64,000 bases of DNA from Bacillaceae bacterium JMAK1 (GTDB taxonomy: Bacteria; Bacillota; Bacilli; Bacillales; Marinococcaceae). Shown here one piece after another: positions 43,957-52,482 of the stretch. Position 1 is the stretch's first letter. The number at the start of each line of letters is the position of its first letter. The notes below the pieces were generated by a model. It did no database searches. It was not told the DNA's origin and saw only the letters and a program-made list of their open reading frames with translations. The position numbers and the translations under genes were made by a program. Location of the stretch: contig JIBW01000007.1 of NCBI GenBank assembly GCA_012970285.1, positions 372,001 to 436,000 of the forward strand, read 5' to 3'.

Positions 43957-43985
43957 TTGCTATTAAGAATTTACCGTGCTATACT
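43957..43985 (+). promoter_or_regulatory. Promoter and long leader of the cold-shock gene
   Basis: TTGCTA (43957-43962), a 17-bp spacer and TATACT (43980-43985). Predicted transcription begins near 43992, leaving an untranslated leader of about 160 nt before the csp start. Such a long leader is usual for cold-regulated csp mRNAs. Confidence 0.65.
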
Positions 43986-44153
43986 CAGTTTGTCGAAAGT
44001 GATTGAATGTACGGTGTATTATTTTTTTACGGCCTCTGCTATACAGTTTAGGACGCAAAAAGGTTCACCATCTTTTCAATTATTTTACACTAATTTTTTT
44101 GTTCAAGAAGGAACGTACCTTTTTGAACCGCCTATTCAAAGGAGGCCACAAGC

Positions 44154-44351
44154 ATGACTGGTAAAGTAAAATGGTTTAACGCTGAAAAAGGTTTCGGTTT
44201 TATCGAGCGTGAAGACGGAGACGACGTATTCGTACACTTCTCTGCGATCCAAGCAGAAGGTTTCAAGACTCTTGAAGAAGGTCAAGATGTTGAATTTGAA
44301 ATCGTTGAAGGCGACCGCGGACCACAAGCTGCTAACGTAGTAGGTCTTTAA
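44154..44351 (+). CDS. csp: Cold-shock protein (CspA/CspB family)
   Basis: 65 residues, a single cold-shock domain. RNP1 is KGFGFI and RNP2 is VFVHF, and the start [17 protein letters not shown] in outline is canonical. It binds single-stranded nucleic acid and acts as an RNA chaperone. AAAGGAGG precedes the ATG. It lies directly before a CshA-type RNA helicase, a pairing that makes sense for RNA remodelling in the cold. Confidence 0.95.
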   Translation: MTGKVKWFNAEKGFGFIEREDGDDVFVHFSAIQAEGFKTLEEGQDVEFEIVEGDRGPQAANVVGL

Positions 44352-44376
44352 GAAGAGCTGAATACTCAGGAATAGA

Positions 44377-44404
44377 GGGGTATATTCCAAATGGAATATA
44401 CTCC
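44377..44404 (+). terminator. Hairpin after csp
   Basis: GGGGTATATTCC (44377-44388) pairs with GGAATATACTCC (44393-44404) around AAAT, with one G-T pair, followed by TTTCT. It is a weak terminator or attenuator between csp and cshA. Confidence 0.55.
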
Positions 44405-44557
44405 TTTCTATTGTGCAAAAGTGAGCTAGACTTAGGTTTAGTGGAATTATCGTGATTAGGTTCGTTCCGTTTTTGGGATTGGAAGTCTTCGAGCGCTTTT
44501 GCATCATACATTCCTTAGAAGAAATAGAGAAAAGAGATGTAAAGGAGCATTTTTTGA

Positions 44558-46066
44558 ATGAAGTTTAATGAATTAGATCTGCCTCTTGAGTTACTTGAGA
44601 GCATTGAAAAAATGGGTTTCGAAGAAGCGACCCCAATCCAAGAACAAGTATTGCCTGTAGCACGTGAAGGTCATGACGTTATTGGCCAAGCACAAACAGG
44701 AACAGGAAAAACAACAGCATTCGGTCTTCCAATGTTAGAGAAGATTGACATGGATAACCCAAACGTTCAAGCACTTGTCTTAGCACCGACTCGTGAGCTT
44801 GCAGTACAAGTTGCTGATGAGCTTACTCGTTTAGGGCGCAACAAAAAGGTTAAAACCGTTGCTGTATACGGTGGAGCTGACATTAGTCGCCAAATCCGTG
44901 AATTGAAATCACGTCCTCAAATCGTTGTCGCGACACCTGGTCGTTATATGGACCACACTCGTCGTCGTACGATTCGTCCAGCTTCAATTGAGACAGTTGT
45001 TCTTGATGAGGCGGATGAAATGCTGAGCATGGGATTCGTTGAAGATATCGAAGCGATTCTTGAAGAAGTTCCAGATGAGCGTCAAACGTTGCTTTTCTCA
45101 GCAACAATGCCAACTCGTCTAAAGAAAGTCTCAGATCGTTTTATGAAAGACCCTAAAACGGTTTCGGTTAAAGCGAAGACGTTAACGGTTGATAACATTG
45201 AGCAATTTGCTGTTAAAGTACCAGAAAAGAACAAGTTACTCGCTCTTACTCGTATTATCGAGCTTGAAGATCCAGAGCTTGCAATCATTTTTGGACGAAC
45301 AAAGCGTCGTGTTGATGAACTATCAGAAGCACTTGAGCAACAAGGCTATGCTGCAGCTGGTATTCATGGTGACCTAAAACAAGCTCAACGTACAAATGTT
45401 TTGCGTCGTTTTAAACAAGGTGCAGTAAAATTCCTCGTTGCAACTGACGTTGCGGCACGTGGAATTGACGTATCTGGTGTTAGTCATGTCTTTAACTTTG
45501 ACATTCCACAAGAGGCAGAGAGTTATGTTCACCGTATTGGACGAACAGGACGTGCCGGACAATCAGGAAAGGCGTATACGTTCGCAGCGCCAGTTGAGAT
45601 GGATCATTTAAGCATGATTGAGCGCGAAACAAAAGGGAAAATCAAAACGGTTGATATTCCTTCGAAAGAAGAAACGAGCGATGTACGTCAATCTCGCTTA
45701 GCTGATGAGCTTATTAAAGTAATTCAGAGCAATGGACAAGTGAGTTTTGAAGCAACTGCGGAGAAATTATTGCAATCGTATGATGCAAAAGACGTTGTAG
45801 CAGCAGCGCTTGCATCGATTCAAAACGACACGAAAGAACCAATGAAAACATTAACAGGTGAACGTCCTGTCGTTAACAAGAAGCGTTCGAAAGCGCCAAG
45901 TTCTAGCAACAAGAACAAAAAAGGCGGACGTCGTTTCTACGAAGATCGTGATAACAGAAACCGTAATCGTCGCCGAAGCAGTGGTGGTAGTAGCGGTGGA
46001 GGAAGCCGTGGACCACAATCAGGTGGTGGAGGAAGACGCCAAGATCGTAGACGTCAACCTCGTTAA
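44558..46066 (+). CDS. cshA: DEAD-box RNA helicase CshA
   Basis: 502 residues. Motifs in order: Q-motif FEEATPIQEQ, Walker A AQTGTGKTT, PTRELA, TPGR, DEAD (VLDEADEML), SAT, ARGIDV and HRIGRTGRAG. The C-terminal tail (about 440-502) is rich in Arg, Gly and Ser, as in CshA. It unwinds RNA in ribosome assembly and in the degradosome, especially in the cold. AAAGGAG precedes ATG 44558. Confidence 0.94.
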   Translation: MKFNELDLPLELLESIEKMGFEEATPIQEQVLPVAREGHDVIGQAQTGTGKTTAFGLPMLEKIDMDNPNVQALVLAPTRELAVQVADELTRLGRNKKVKTVAVYGGADISRQIRELKSRPQIVVATPGRYMDHTRRRTIRPASIETVVLDEADEMLSMGFVEDIEAILEEVPDERQTLLFSATMPTRLKKVSDRFMKDPKTVSVKAKTLTVDNIEQFAVKVPEKNKLLALTRIIELEDPELAIIFGRTKRRVDELSEALEQQGYAAAGIHGDLKQAQRTNVLRRFKQGAVKFLVATDVAARGIDVSGVSHVFNFDIPQEAESYVHRIGRTGRAGQSGKAYTFAAPVEMDHLSMIERETKGKIKTVDIPSKEETSDVRQSRLADELIKVIQSNGQVSFEATAEKLLQSYDAKDVVAAALASIQNDTKEPMKTLTGERPVVNKKRSKAPSSSNKNKKGGRRFYEDRDNRNRNRRRSSGGSSGGGSRGPQSGGGGRRQDRRRQPR

Positions 46067-46077
46067 GAACGAACGAA

Positions 46078-46110
46078 GAAACGCTTGCTATTATAGCAAG
46101 CGTTTTTTTG
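46078..46110 (+). terminator. Terminator of cshA
   Basis: ACGCTTGCTA (46081-46090) pairs with TAGCAAGCGT (46094-46103), followed by seven T residues. Confidence 0.9.
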
Positions 46111-46198
46111 TTCTGTTTATGGACATAAAAGCCAAGCAGGAAAGTGTAAGTGTTTGTCGAATTCTTTTATAGAAGAGCCTACGAAGGGGGATTTGAGT

Positions 46199-46753
46199 AT
46201 GGGCGCAATTCTAACTCAAACAACCGAAGCGAAGAATAACCATACTATCGTAATTCGAACTGCAAATGTGAAAGATGCGAAAGCGATTCTGGAATTTAAT
46301 GAAGAGGTGCTAGCGGAAGCCCCTTATTTATTAACGACCCGAGAAGAATTTACATTAACCCTACAAGAAGAAGAGAAGTTTCTAACCGATATGTATGATC
46401 ACAAGAACAAGTTGGTCATTGTCGCAGAGCTTGATGATAAGATTGTCGGTTTTCTTGATTTTCATGGGGGTGATCGCAGGCGTAATCAACATGACGGTAC
46501 CCTCGGCATGAGCGTGCGAGAGCATTGGCGAAATCAAGGAATTGGTGATTTGCTTCTTCGTGCTCTATTTGACTGGGTAGAACGACATGAAACCGTTGAG
46601 AAGGTAAGTCTCGAAGTGTTTTCCCAAAACATTGGTGCCATTCACCTTTACATTAAGCAAGGGTTCGTCCAAGAAGGTCGTAAAGTACATGCCATTAAAC
46701 TTGATGATGGACAGTATATGGACCTAATCATTATGGGGCGCATTCTCAAATAA
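46199..46753 (+). CDS. GNAT family N-acetyltransferase
   Basis: 184 residues. The acetyl-CoA motif is MSVREHWRNQGIGDLLLRALFDW, followed by VSLEVFSQNIGAIHLYIKQGFVQEGR. These are the A and B motifs of GNAT enzymes, closest in look to the YhhY/RimI-like group. The substrate is unknown. ATG 46199 with AAGGGGG upstream is preferred; an upstream in-frame TTG at 46154 lacks a site. The gene ends at a 46-bp perfect palindrome. Confidence 0.85.
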   Translation: MGAILTQTTEAKNNHTIVIRTANVKDAKAILEFNEEVLAEAPYLLTTREEFTLTLQEEEKFLTDMYDHKNKLVIVAELDDKIVGFLDFHGGDRRRNQHDGTLGMSVREHWRNQGIGDLLLRALFDWVERHETVEKVSLEVFSQNIGAIHLYIKQGFVQEGRKVHAIKLDDGQYMDLIIMGRILK

Positions 46754-46756
46754 CAT

Positions 46757-46802
46757 CGGGGTCAGTCCCCCACCGCTTTAAAGCGGTGGGGGACTGACCC
46801 CG
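46757..46802. repeat. 46-bp perfect palindrome between convergent genes
   Basis: Each 23-nt arm is the exact reverse complement of the other, with no loop. The left arm begins CGGGGTCAGTCCCCCACCGC. It is far more GC-rich than its surroundings. It could terminate transcription from both sides, but its length, symmetry and lack of T-tracts suggest a dispersed palindromic (REP/MITE-like) element. Confidence 0.8.
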
Positions 46803-46807
46803 AACGT

Positions 46808-48307
46808 TTAGATGATTTGTTTTGAGCTTTTATTCGTCGTTTGTTGAGATTCAATGATGAGATCAGCGGTAAGTTGGCCAGACAGTGTGACCATTGGTAC
46901 GCCTCCGCCGGGGTGTGTTGAGCCCCCAACGAAATACAAGTTATCATATGCGCTACTTTGACTTGGGATTTTAAAACCGCCGTTTGTTTTGCGGTTTGCA
47001 GTTACTCCGTAAATGGAACCACCGACTGAACCATAGAGATCGTGGAGATCGTTAGGTGTGAATGTGTAATCGAATTCGATACAATCCCGTAGACCAGTTA
47101 GGCCGTTTCGCTCTAATTTGGAAAGCACCACATCGCGGTACGATTCGTACTGATCTTGCCAATTCTCATTAGCTTTTAATGGCGGGACGTGTGTTAGTAT
47201 GAAAAAGTTTGCCTTTCCTTTCGGTGCTTGTGAGGGGTCACTCTTTGAAGAAATGCCAATGTACACTGTCGGATCATCAGCCGGGCGTTTCTCTTCGTAA
47301 ATCTGTTTAAACTCAAGTTCAGGATCTTTTGAGAAAAAGAAATTGTGATGCGCGAGTTGTTCATAATTTCGATTAATGCCAAGTAACAATACGAGTCCGG
47401 AAACGGTTGGTTCGTATTTCTCGACGAGTGGTTTACTCGTATGTTCTGGAAGCAAATCAGCGTATGTAGACACAACCTCTCGATTTGAGACAACATAATC
47501 ACTTTTGAGCGTTTGGCCAGTTGCTAACTCAACACCAGTGACACGCCCACTTTCGTGTATGATCTTCGTAACTTTTGTCTCTGTCTCGATTGTAACCCCT
47601 AATTTTGTTAATACGCTTTCCATCGCTTTTACGATGTTGTATAACCCACCTTTAACGTAATAAATTCCTAGACCAAATTGAACATGAGCAAGCTGAGACA
47701 TGACTGCAGGTGCTTGATAAGGTGACGATCCGACATACATGACAAGAAAGTTCAAGAGTTGTTGCAGATGAGGGTCTTTAATGTATCGTTTCGTTCCAGA
47801 GGCCATACTTTTTAACGGATCAAGCTTTAATAGTTCAGGAAGTGTATGATAACTGCGCAATTCGGTTAAACCGGTTAAACTTCGTTTGTAAAAACTTTTC
47901 ATACATAGCTCGTACATTTTTGAGCTGTAATTCATATATTGCAAAAACCCTTGCGCGTCCGCTTTTGAACGGCGTTCAATTTCTTTAAGCATTGTTGGCA
48001 AATCACCATGTAAATCAATCGTTTCTCCATCCTCGAAGAACGTTCGCCATTGAGGCTCCACGCGAGTGAGTGTTACATAATCGTGCAAGTTCTCACCTGC
48101 GCGTTCGAATAGTTGTTCTAATACCCAAGGCATCGTCAAAATGGAAGGACCCGTATCAAACGAATACCCTTCACCTTGACGCACATTGCACTTTCCACCA
48201 ATACGCTCATTTTGCTCAAGAACGGTTACCTCATATCCTTCTGAAGCAAGGCTAATTGCAGCGGAGAGACCGCCTAATCCACCTCCAACAATCGTTACAC
48301 TAGTCAT
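46808..48307 (-). CDS. crtNb: C30 carotenoid oxygenase, CrtNb/CrtP-type (phytoene desaturase family)
   Basis: 499 residues. FAD-binding start VTIVGGGLGGLSAAI, then IGGKCN, FDTGPSILTMPWVLE, WRTFFEDG, LAHHNFFF and the C-terminal YFVGGSTHPGGGVPMVTLSGQ. These segments are closer to staphylococcal CrtP (4,4'-diaponeurosporene oxygenase) than to CrtN or CrtI. It would oxidise a terminal methyl group of a C30 carotene. No crtM or crtN is nearby. ATG 48307 has AGGAG eight bases upstream. It follows the methyltransferase gene by about 20 bp on the same strand. Confidence 0.82.
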   Translation of the reverse strand: MTSVTIVGGGLGGLSAAISLASEGYEVTVLEQNERIGGKCNVRQGEGYSFDTGPSILTMPWVLEQLFERAGENLHDYVTLTRVEPQWRTFFEDGETIDLHGDLPTMLKEIERRSKADAQGFLQYMNYSSKMYELCMKSFYKRSLTGLTELRSYHTLPELLKLDPLKSMASGTKRYIKDPHLQQLLNFLVMYVGSSPYQAPAVMSQLAHVQFGLGIYYVKGGLYNIVKAMESVLTKLGVTIETETKVTKIIHESGRVTGVELATGQTLKSDYVVSNREVVSTYADLLPEHTSKPLVEKYEPTVSGLVLLLGINRNYEQLAHHNFFFSKDPELEFKQIYEEKRPADDPTVYIGISSKSDPSQAPKGKANFFILTHVPPLKANENWQDQYESYRDVVLSKLERNGLTGLRDCIEFDYTFTPNDLHDLYGSVGGSIYGVTANRKTNGGFKIPSQSSAYDNLYFVGGSTHPGGGVPMVTLSGQLTADLIIESQQTTNKSSKQII

Positions 48308-48326
48308 TGAAATCACTCCTATTTTT

Positions 48327-48857
48327 TTAATAAATCCAAGGAATTACAATCCATCGGCTTTTTTTCCACTGTTCGTACCTGTCTTTTAAGATAAGCTCTA
48401 GAGCAGATTCTTCTTTTCGAATTCTTATCCATAAGGCAATAGGAAAAAGGGTAAGCGACATAATAATCGCAACGGGTGATTGCATAAACAAAGCGAAACC
48501 TAACGCGATCAACCCTAAGCCGACGTATAATGGATGCCGAAGCACTTTATACGGTCCTTTTGACGACAGAACCATATCTTGCTTAACATCGATACCGCGC
48601 GTAAATGCTTTTCCTAAACTTTTAATTGACCAATATCGTAGAAAAATGCCAAAACCAAACAACAAGACCCCGAGAAGTTGGATGAAGTAAACGTCGATTG
48701 TGTTGGCGGTAATGCTTGCGGTCGCAATGATTGCAATGACGGCAAACAAGATTAGATAAAAGCTACTGTCTTTTTGGACGGTTTGTTGCTTTGTCTTTAT
48801 AAAAAACTCCGCAATCCAAAAGAAACAAAGACTATAAAAAAGCAAGTGAAGCAACAA
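48327..48857 (-). CDS. Isoprenylcysteine carboxyl methyltransferase-like membrane protein
   Basis: About 176 residues with four to five membrane helices. The SAM-binding end of the ICMT/PEMT family is visible: GPYKVLRHPLYVGLGLI and RIRKEESAL. Bacteria have few prenylated proteins. In an operon with a C30-carotenoid oxygenase, the likely job is methyl-esterifying the carotenoid carboxyl end (inference). GGGAGGTG precedes TTG 48857; the longer in-frame start at 48923 has no ribosome site. Confidence 0.72.
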   Translation of the reverse strand: MLLHLLFYSLCFFWIAEFFIKTKQQTVQKDSSFYLILFAVIAIIATASITANTIDVYFIQLLGVLLFGFGIFLRYWSIKSLGKAFTRGIDVKQDMVLSSKGPYKVLRHPLYVGLGLIALGFALFMQSPVAIIMSLTLFPIALWIRIRKEESALELILKDRYEQWKKSRWIVIPWIY

Positions 48858-48928
48858 GGTCACACCTCCCATATGGCATAGTGTTCCCAAACTGGAAAAA
48901 CGATCCTCAAAAAAATTTAACAAAACAC

Positions 48929-48993
48929 TTGAAAGTCAAAGATAGTCAAACTATAATGGAGTTAAGAAAAGGTTAAATATAGTCAAAGTCAAA
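48929..48993 (+). promoter_or_regulatory. clpE promoter with two CtsR operators
   Basis: TTGAAA (48929-48934), a 17-bp spacer and TATAAT (48952-48957). AGTCAAAGATAGTCAAA (48934-48950) is a perfect CtsR box filling the spacer. GGTTAAATATAGTCAAA (48971-48987) is a second box with one mismatch, and a further GTCAAA half follows to 48993. Confidence 0.92.
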
Positions 48994-49037
48994 ACAACAA
49001 CAATAAAAACAGTTAAGAAAGAACGAGGAGGAAAACC

Positions 49038-51146
49038 ATGATGAAATGTACTCATTGTCAAACGAACCAAGCTCGTATTCAAATACGCTTTCGAATGAAC
49101 GGACATCAACACCAGATGCACTTATGTGAGACGTGTTACAAAGAGATTCAAAATCAAATGCACCAACCATCAGGTTTTGCTGCAAGTTCTCCATACAATG
49201 CAATGAATGGTCAAAGCTCAAAACAGCAACACACGATGACAACCGATGAAATGAATTCAGGTGGAATTCTAGATGAATTAGGGAAGAACTTAACCGCGGA
49301 TGCGAATAACGGAACGATTGATCCGGTTATCGGTCGAGATGCAGAAGTTGAACGTGTCATTGAGACATTAAACCGCCGTAACAAAAACAACCCAGTCCTA
49401 ATCGGTGAGCCTGGTGTTGGTAAGACGGCTATTGCTGAAGGACTTGCACGTAAAATTGTCCAAGGAGAAGTGCCAAAGAAATTAAGGAACAAGCAAATTT
49501 ACTTGTTGGACGTTACTTCTTTAGTTGCCGGGACGGGTGTTAGAGGTCAGTTTGAAGAGAGAATGAAGCAACTTATCGAAGAAATGAAGCAGCGCGACGA
49601 TGTCATTTTATTTATCGATGAGATTCATCAAATTGTCGGTGCAGGCTCTGCAGAAGGATCATCAGATGCAGGCAACATCATGAAACCAGCGCTCGCACGT
49701 GGTGAGCTTCAACTTATTGGTGCAACAACATTAAACGAATACCGCAAAATCGAAAAGGACGCAGCTCTAGAACGACGCTTCCAACCAGTGATGGTCGATG
49801 AACCATCAACTGAAGATGCGCAAAAGATCTTGTTCGGTTTAAAACCATACTATGAGAAGTATCATGAAGTTGAATATAGTGATGAAGCGATTGAAGCTGC
49901 AGTGCAATTATCGAACCGCTACATTCAGGATCGTTTTTTACCAGATAAAGCGATTGACTTAATGGATGAAGCGGGTGCAAAAATGAACTTGCATATTTCT
50001 GAGAGTACGATCGACGATATTCAAGAACGACTTGAAGTCATTCAACAAGAAAAAGCTGACGCAGCAAGTAAAGAAGAGTATGAACGAGCAGCACAGCTTC
50101 GCACTGAAGAACTGCAACTACGAGAAAAACAACAAGCAACGAAACAAGACAATAAAGATAATGTCATTCACGTTGCAGCGATCGAGGCGCTTGTTGAAGC
50201 AAAGACAGGCATCCCAGTACGTCGATTACAAGAAGATGAACAACAAAAAATGCGCAACTTACCAGAGCGATTAGATCAGTCAGTCATCGGGCAAGCCGAA
50301 GCGGTCAATAAAGTCACGAAAGCGATTCGTCGAAATCGTACAGGATTACGTCGGGGCAACCGTCCGATTGGTTCATTCTTATTCGTAGGACCGACTGGTG
50401 TCGGTAAAACAGAATTGACGAAAAAACTCGCTGTAGAATTGTTCGGTGACAAAGACGCGATGATTCGCTTTGATATGAGTGAGTATATGGAGAAACATTC
50501 CGCGTCTAAATTGATCGGTTCACCGCCTGGATACGTCGGTCACGAAGATGCAGGTCAATTAACAGAACAAGTACGAAGAAAGCCGTATAGCATCATTTTG
50601 CTTGATGAAATTGAAAAAGCACATCCAGACATTCAGCATATGTTCTTGCAAATTATGGAGGACGGCCGTTTAACAGACTCTCAAGGTCGTACAGTAAGCT
50701 TTAAAGATACAGTCATTATCATGACATCAAATGCAGGAAGTTCAGTTAAGAAAGCAACGGTCGGATTTGGAGCTAGTGAAGATGATCAAAAACAAGTCAC
50801 ACAAGGCTTACAAGATTACTTTAGACCAGAATTCCTTAACCGCTTTGATGCAATTGTTCAATTCAATGCATTGACGAAGGAACATTTGCTCTCGATTGTT
50901 GATCTTATGCTTAACGATTTAACGGAAGTTGCAAATGAGCGAAACGTAACACTTACAGTTGATCAGAAAGCAAAAGAAAAGATCGTAGAATTAGGGTATG
51001 ATCCTGTCTTTGGTGCACGTCCACTTCGCAGAATTATTGAAGAGTACGTCGAAGATGGAATTAGCGACGCCATGCTTGAAAATGAACACGCAAATTCAAT
51101 GAAAGTGACTGTGATAGACGATGAAATTGTCGTCCAGGCTTCCTAA
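49038..51146 (+). CDS. clpE: ATP-dependent Clp protease ATP-binding subunit ClpE
   Basis: 702 residues. The N-terminal zinc finger CTHC...CETC marks ClpE rather than ClpC. Two AAA+ domains follow, with [13 protein letters not shown] and [14 protein letters not shown] middle UVR-like coiled segment lies near residues 340-380. It unfolds heat-damaged proteins for ClpP, and in Firmicutes is under CtsR repression. Two CtsR boxes lie in the promoter. GAGGAGG precedes ATG 49038; ATG 49041 is an alternative. Confidence 0.95.
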   Translation: MMKCTHCQTNQARIQIRFRMNGHQHQMHLCETCYKEIQNQMHQPSGFAASSPYNAMNGQSSKQQHTMTTDEMNSGGILDELGKNLTADANNGTIDPVIGRDAEVERVIETLNRRNKNNPVLIGEPGVGKTAIAEGLARKIVQGEVPKKLRNKQIYLLDVTSLVAGTGVRGQFEERMKQLIEEMKQRDDVILFIDEIHQIVGAGSAEGSSDAGNIMKPALARGELQLIGATTLNEYRKIEKDAALERRFQPVMVDEPSTEDAQKILFGLKPYYEKYHEVEYSDEAIEAAVQLSNRYIQDRFLPDKAIDLMDEAGAKMNLHISESTIDDIQERLEVIQQEKADAASKEEYERAAQLRTEELQLREKQQATKQDNKDNVIHVAAIEALVEAKTGIPVRRLQEDEQQKMRNLPERLDQSVIGQAEAVNKVTKAIRRNRTGLRRGNRPIGSFLFVGPTGVGKTELTKKLAVELFGDKDAMIRFDMSEYMEKHSASKLIGSPPGYVGHEDAGQLTEQVRRKPYSIILLDEIEKAHPDIQHMFLQIMEDGRLTDSQGRTVSFKDTVIIMTSNAGSSVKKATVGFGASEDDQKQVTQGLQDYFRPEFLNRFDAIVQFNALTKEHLLSIVDLMLNDLTEVANERNVTLTVDQKAKEKIVELGYDPVFGARPLRRIIEEYVEDGISDAMLENEHANSMKVTVIDDEIVVQAS

Positions 51147-51154
51147 TGTTGGAA

Positions 51155-51180
51155 GAGCCCGAGATTTCTCGGGCTTTTTT
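51155..51180 (+). terminator. Terminator of clpE
   Basis: AGCCCGAGA and TCTCGGGCT around a short loop, followed by six T residues. Confidence 0.9.
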
Positions 51181-51256
51181 CTATTTATAGTTCCGAAATC
51201 ACCGGCGGACTGGTACACTAAGGATAGCAGGTACATCATAAAGAGGTGAACGTAGG

Positions 51257-52087
51257 ATGGACAAGATTAAGATTGTGACCGACTCGACGACAGACCTTCC
51301 CGAGGAGGTTCTTGAACATCATCAAGTCACGGTCGTCCCCTTGACGATTTTAATAGATAACAATAGTTATAAAGATGGCGTTGACTTGAATCCAGATCGT
51401 TTTTTAGAAATGATGAGAGAATCAGAAGAATTACCCAAAACGTCTCAACCCTCTCTTGGAGAGCTTATTGAAGCGTATGAAGAATTAGGCAAAGATGGTA
51501 GCCGAATTTTATCCATTCATATGACTGCAGGAATGAGCGGGACGTATAAAGCAGCAAGTATTGCAGCAGAACAAGCAGACGCAGACGTAACAGTTATAGA
51601 CTCTACGTTTATTGCCAATGCCTTAGGGTTTCAAGTGATTGAGGCAGCAACGATGGCAAGTGAAGGCAAGAGTATGGACGAGATTTTAGAACGTTTAGAT
51701 CACGTGCGTAAGAACTCGAAGATTTTCGTCGTTGTGAGTACACTTGAGAACTTATTAAAGGGTGGACGCATCGGTCGTGGGAAAGCATTTATCGGCTCGC
51801 TACTCAAGTTGAAACCGATTGCAGCCTTAGAAGACGGTGTCTACACACCAGTAACGAAAGTTCGAACACAAAATCAAGTCATTCAAACATTAATGAATCA
51901 TTTCAAACAAGACACTGAAGGTAAAGTAGTCAAAGGCGTGAGTATTTCGCACGCAAACGGCTTAGAACTTGCTCAAAAGCTCCGTGAGAAATTAAGTGAA
52001 CACAAAGTGTCGATTCAATCGACAACACCTGTCATCAGTACACACACAGGTGAAGGAGCCATTGGTTTTATGTATTATACAGATTGA
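51257..52087 (+). CDS. degV: DegV family fatty-acid-binding protein
   Basis: 276 residues. It opens KIKIVTDSTTDLPEE and has the TSQPSLGE loop, the SIHMTAGMSGTYKAA lipid head-group site and ENLLKGGRIGRGKAF. The family is known as FakB-like fatty-acid-binding subunits that present acyl chains to FakA kinase; fakA is not in the window. AGAGGTG precedes ATG 51257, and a hairpin terminator follows. Confidence 0.93.
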   Translation: MDKIKIVTDSTTDLPEEVLEHHQVTVVPLTILIDNNSYKDGVDLNPDRFLEMMRESEELPKTSQPSLGELIEAYEELGKDGSRILSIHMTAGMSGTYKAASIAAEQADADVTVIDSTFIANALGFQVIEAATMASEGKSMDEILERLDHVRKNSKIFVVVSTLENLLKGGRIGRGKAFIGSLLKLKPIAALEDGVYTPVTKVRTQNQVIQTLMNHFKQDTEGKVVKGVSISHANGLELAQKLREKLSEHKVSIQSTTPVISTHTGEGAIGFMYYTD

Positions 52088-52092
52088 GGTTG

Positions 52093-52120
52093 AGCTCGGT
52101 ACATAGTGCCGGGCTTTTTA
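52093..52120 (+). terminator. Terminator after degV
   Basis: AGCTCGG (52093-52099) pairs with CCGGGCT (52109-52115), allowing one G-T pair, followed by T residues. Confidence 0.7.
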
Positions 52121-52155
52121 TTTCAAATCTATTTATAGTGTGAAAGGAGAAGACG

Positions 52156-52482
52156 ATGCCTAAGTACCATAAATTAGTTCGAGATCGCATTCCAGAGATT
52201 ATTGAACGTCAAGGATTGTCGTATTCATCTCGTAAGTTGAGTGAAGAAGAATACATCATGAAATTACGCGAAAAGCTAAATGAAGAGATTGAAGAATACG
52301 ATGGTGCTGCAAGTGATGAAGAAGCAGTTGAAGAATTAAGTGATGTTTTAGAGGTACTATATGCCTTAGCCGCATTTCATGGATCTTCAATTAAGTCCAT
52401 CGAAGCAAACCGTGCCAAGAAATTTAAAGAAAGAGGAGGATTTCTTGATCGAATTTTATTAGAAGAGGTTGAAGATGACTAA
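52156..52482 (+). CDS. MazG-like nucleoside triphosphate pyrophosphohydrolase
   Basis: 108 residues. It starts YHKLVRDRIPEII. The metal-binding EExxE/ExxD pattern lies in KLNEEIEEYD and EAVEELSDVLEVLYAL, as in phosphoribosyl-ATP diphosphatase and MazG-like proteins. It removes pyrophosphate from (possibly abnormal) nucleotides. AAAGGAG precedes the ATG. Its end overlaps the helicase gene, so the two are translationally linked. Confidence 0.85.
   Translation: MPKYHKLVRDRIPEIIERQGLSYSSRKLSEEEYIMKLREKLNEEIEEYDGAASDEEAVEELSDVLEVLYALAAFHGSSIKSIEANRAKKFKERGGFLDRILLEEVEDD

Noticed and set aside
43957-44157. 66-codon frame in the csp leader
   Set aside because: It overlaps the predicted promoter, lacks a ribosome site, and the region is better read as an untranslated leader.
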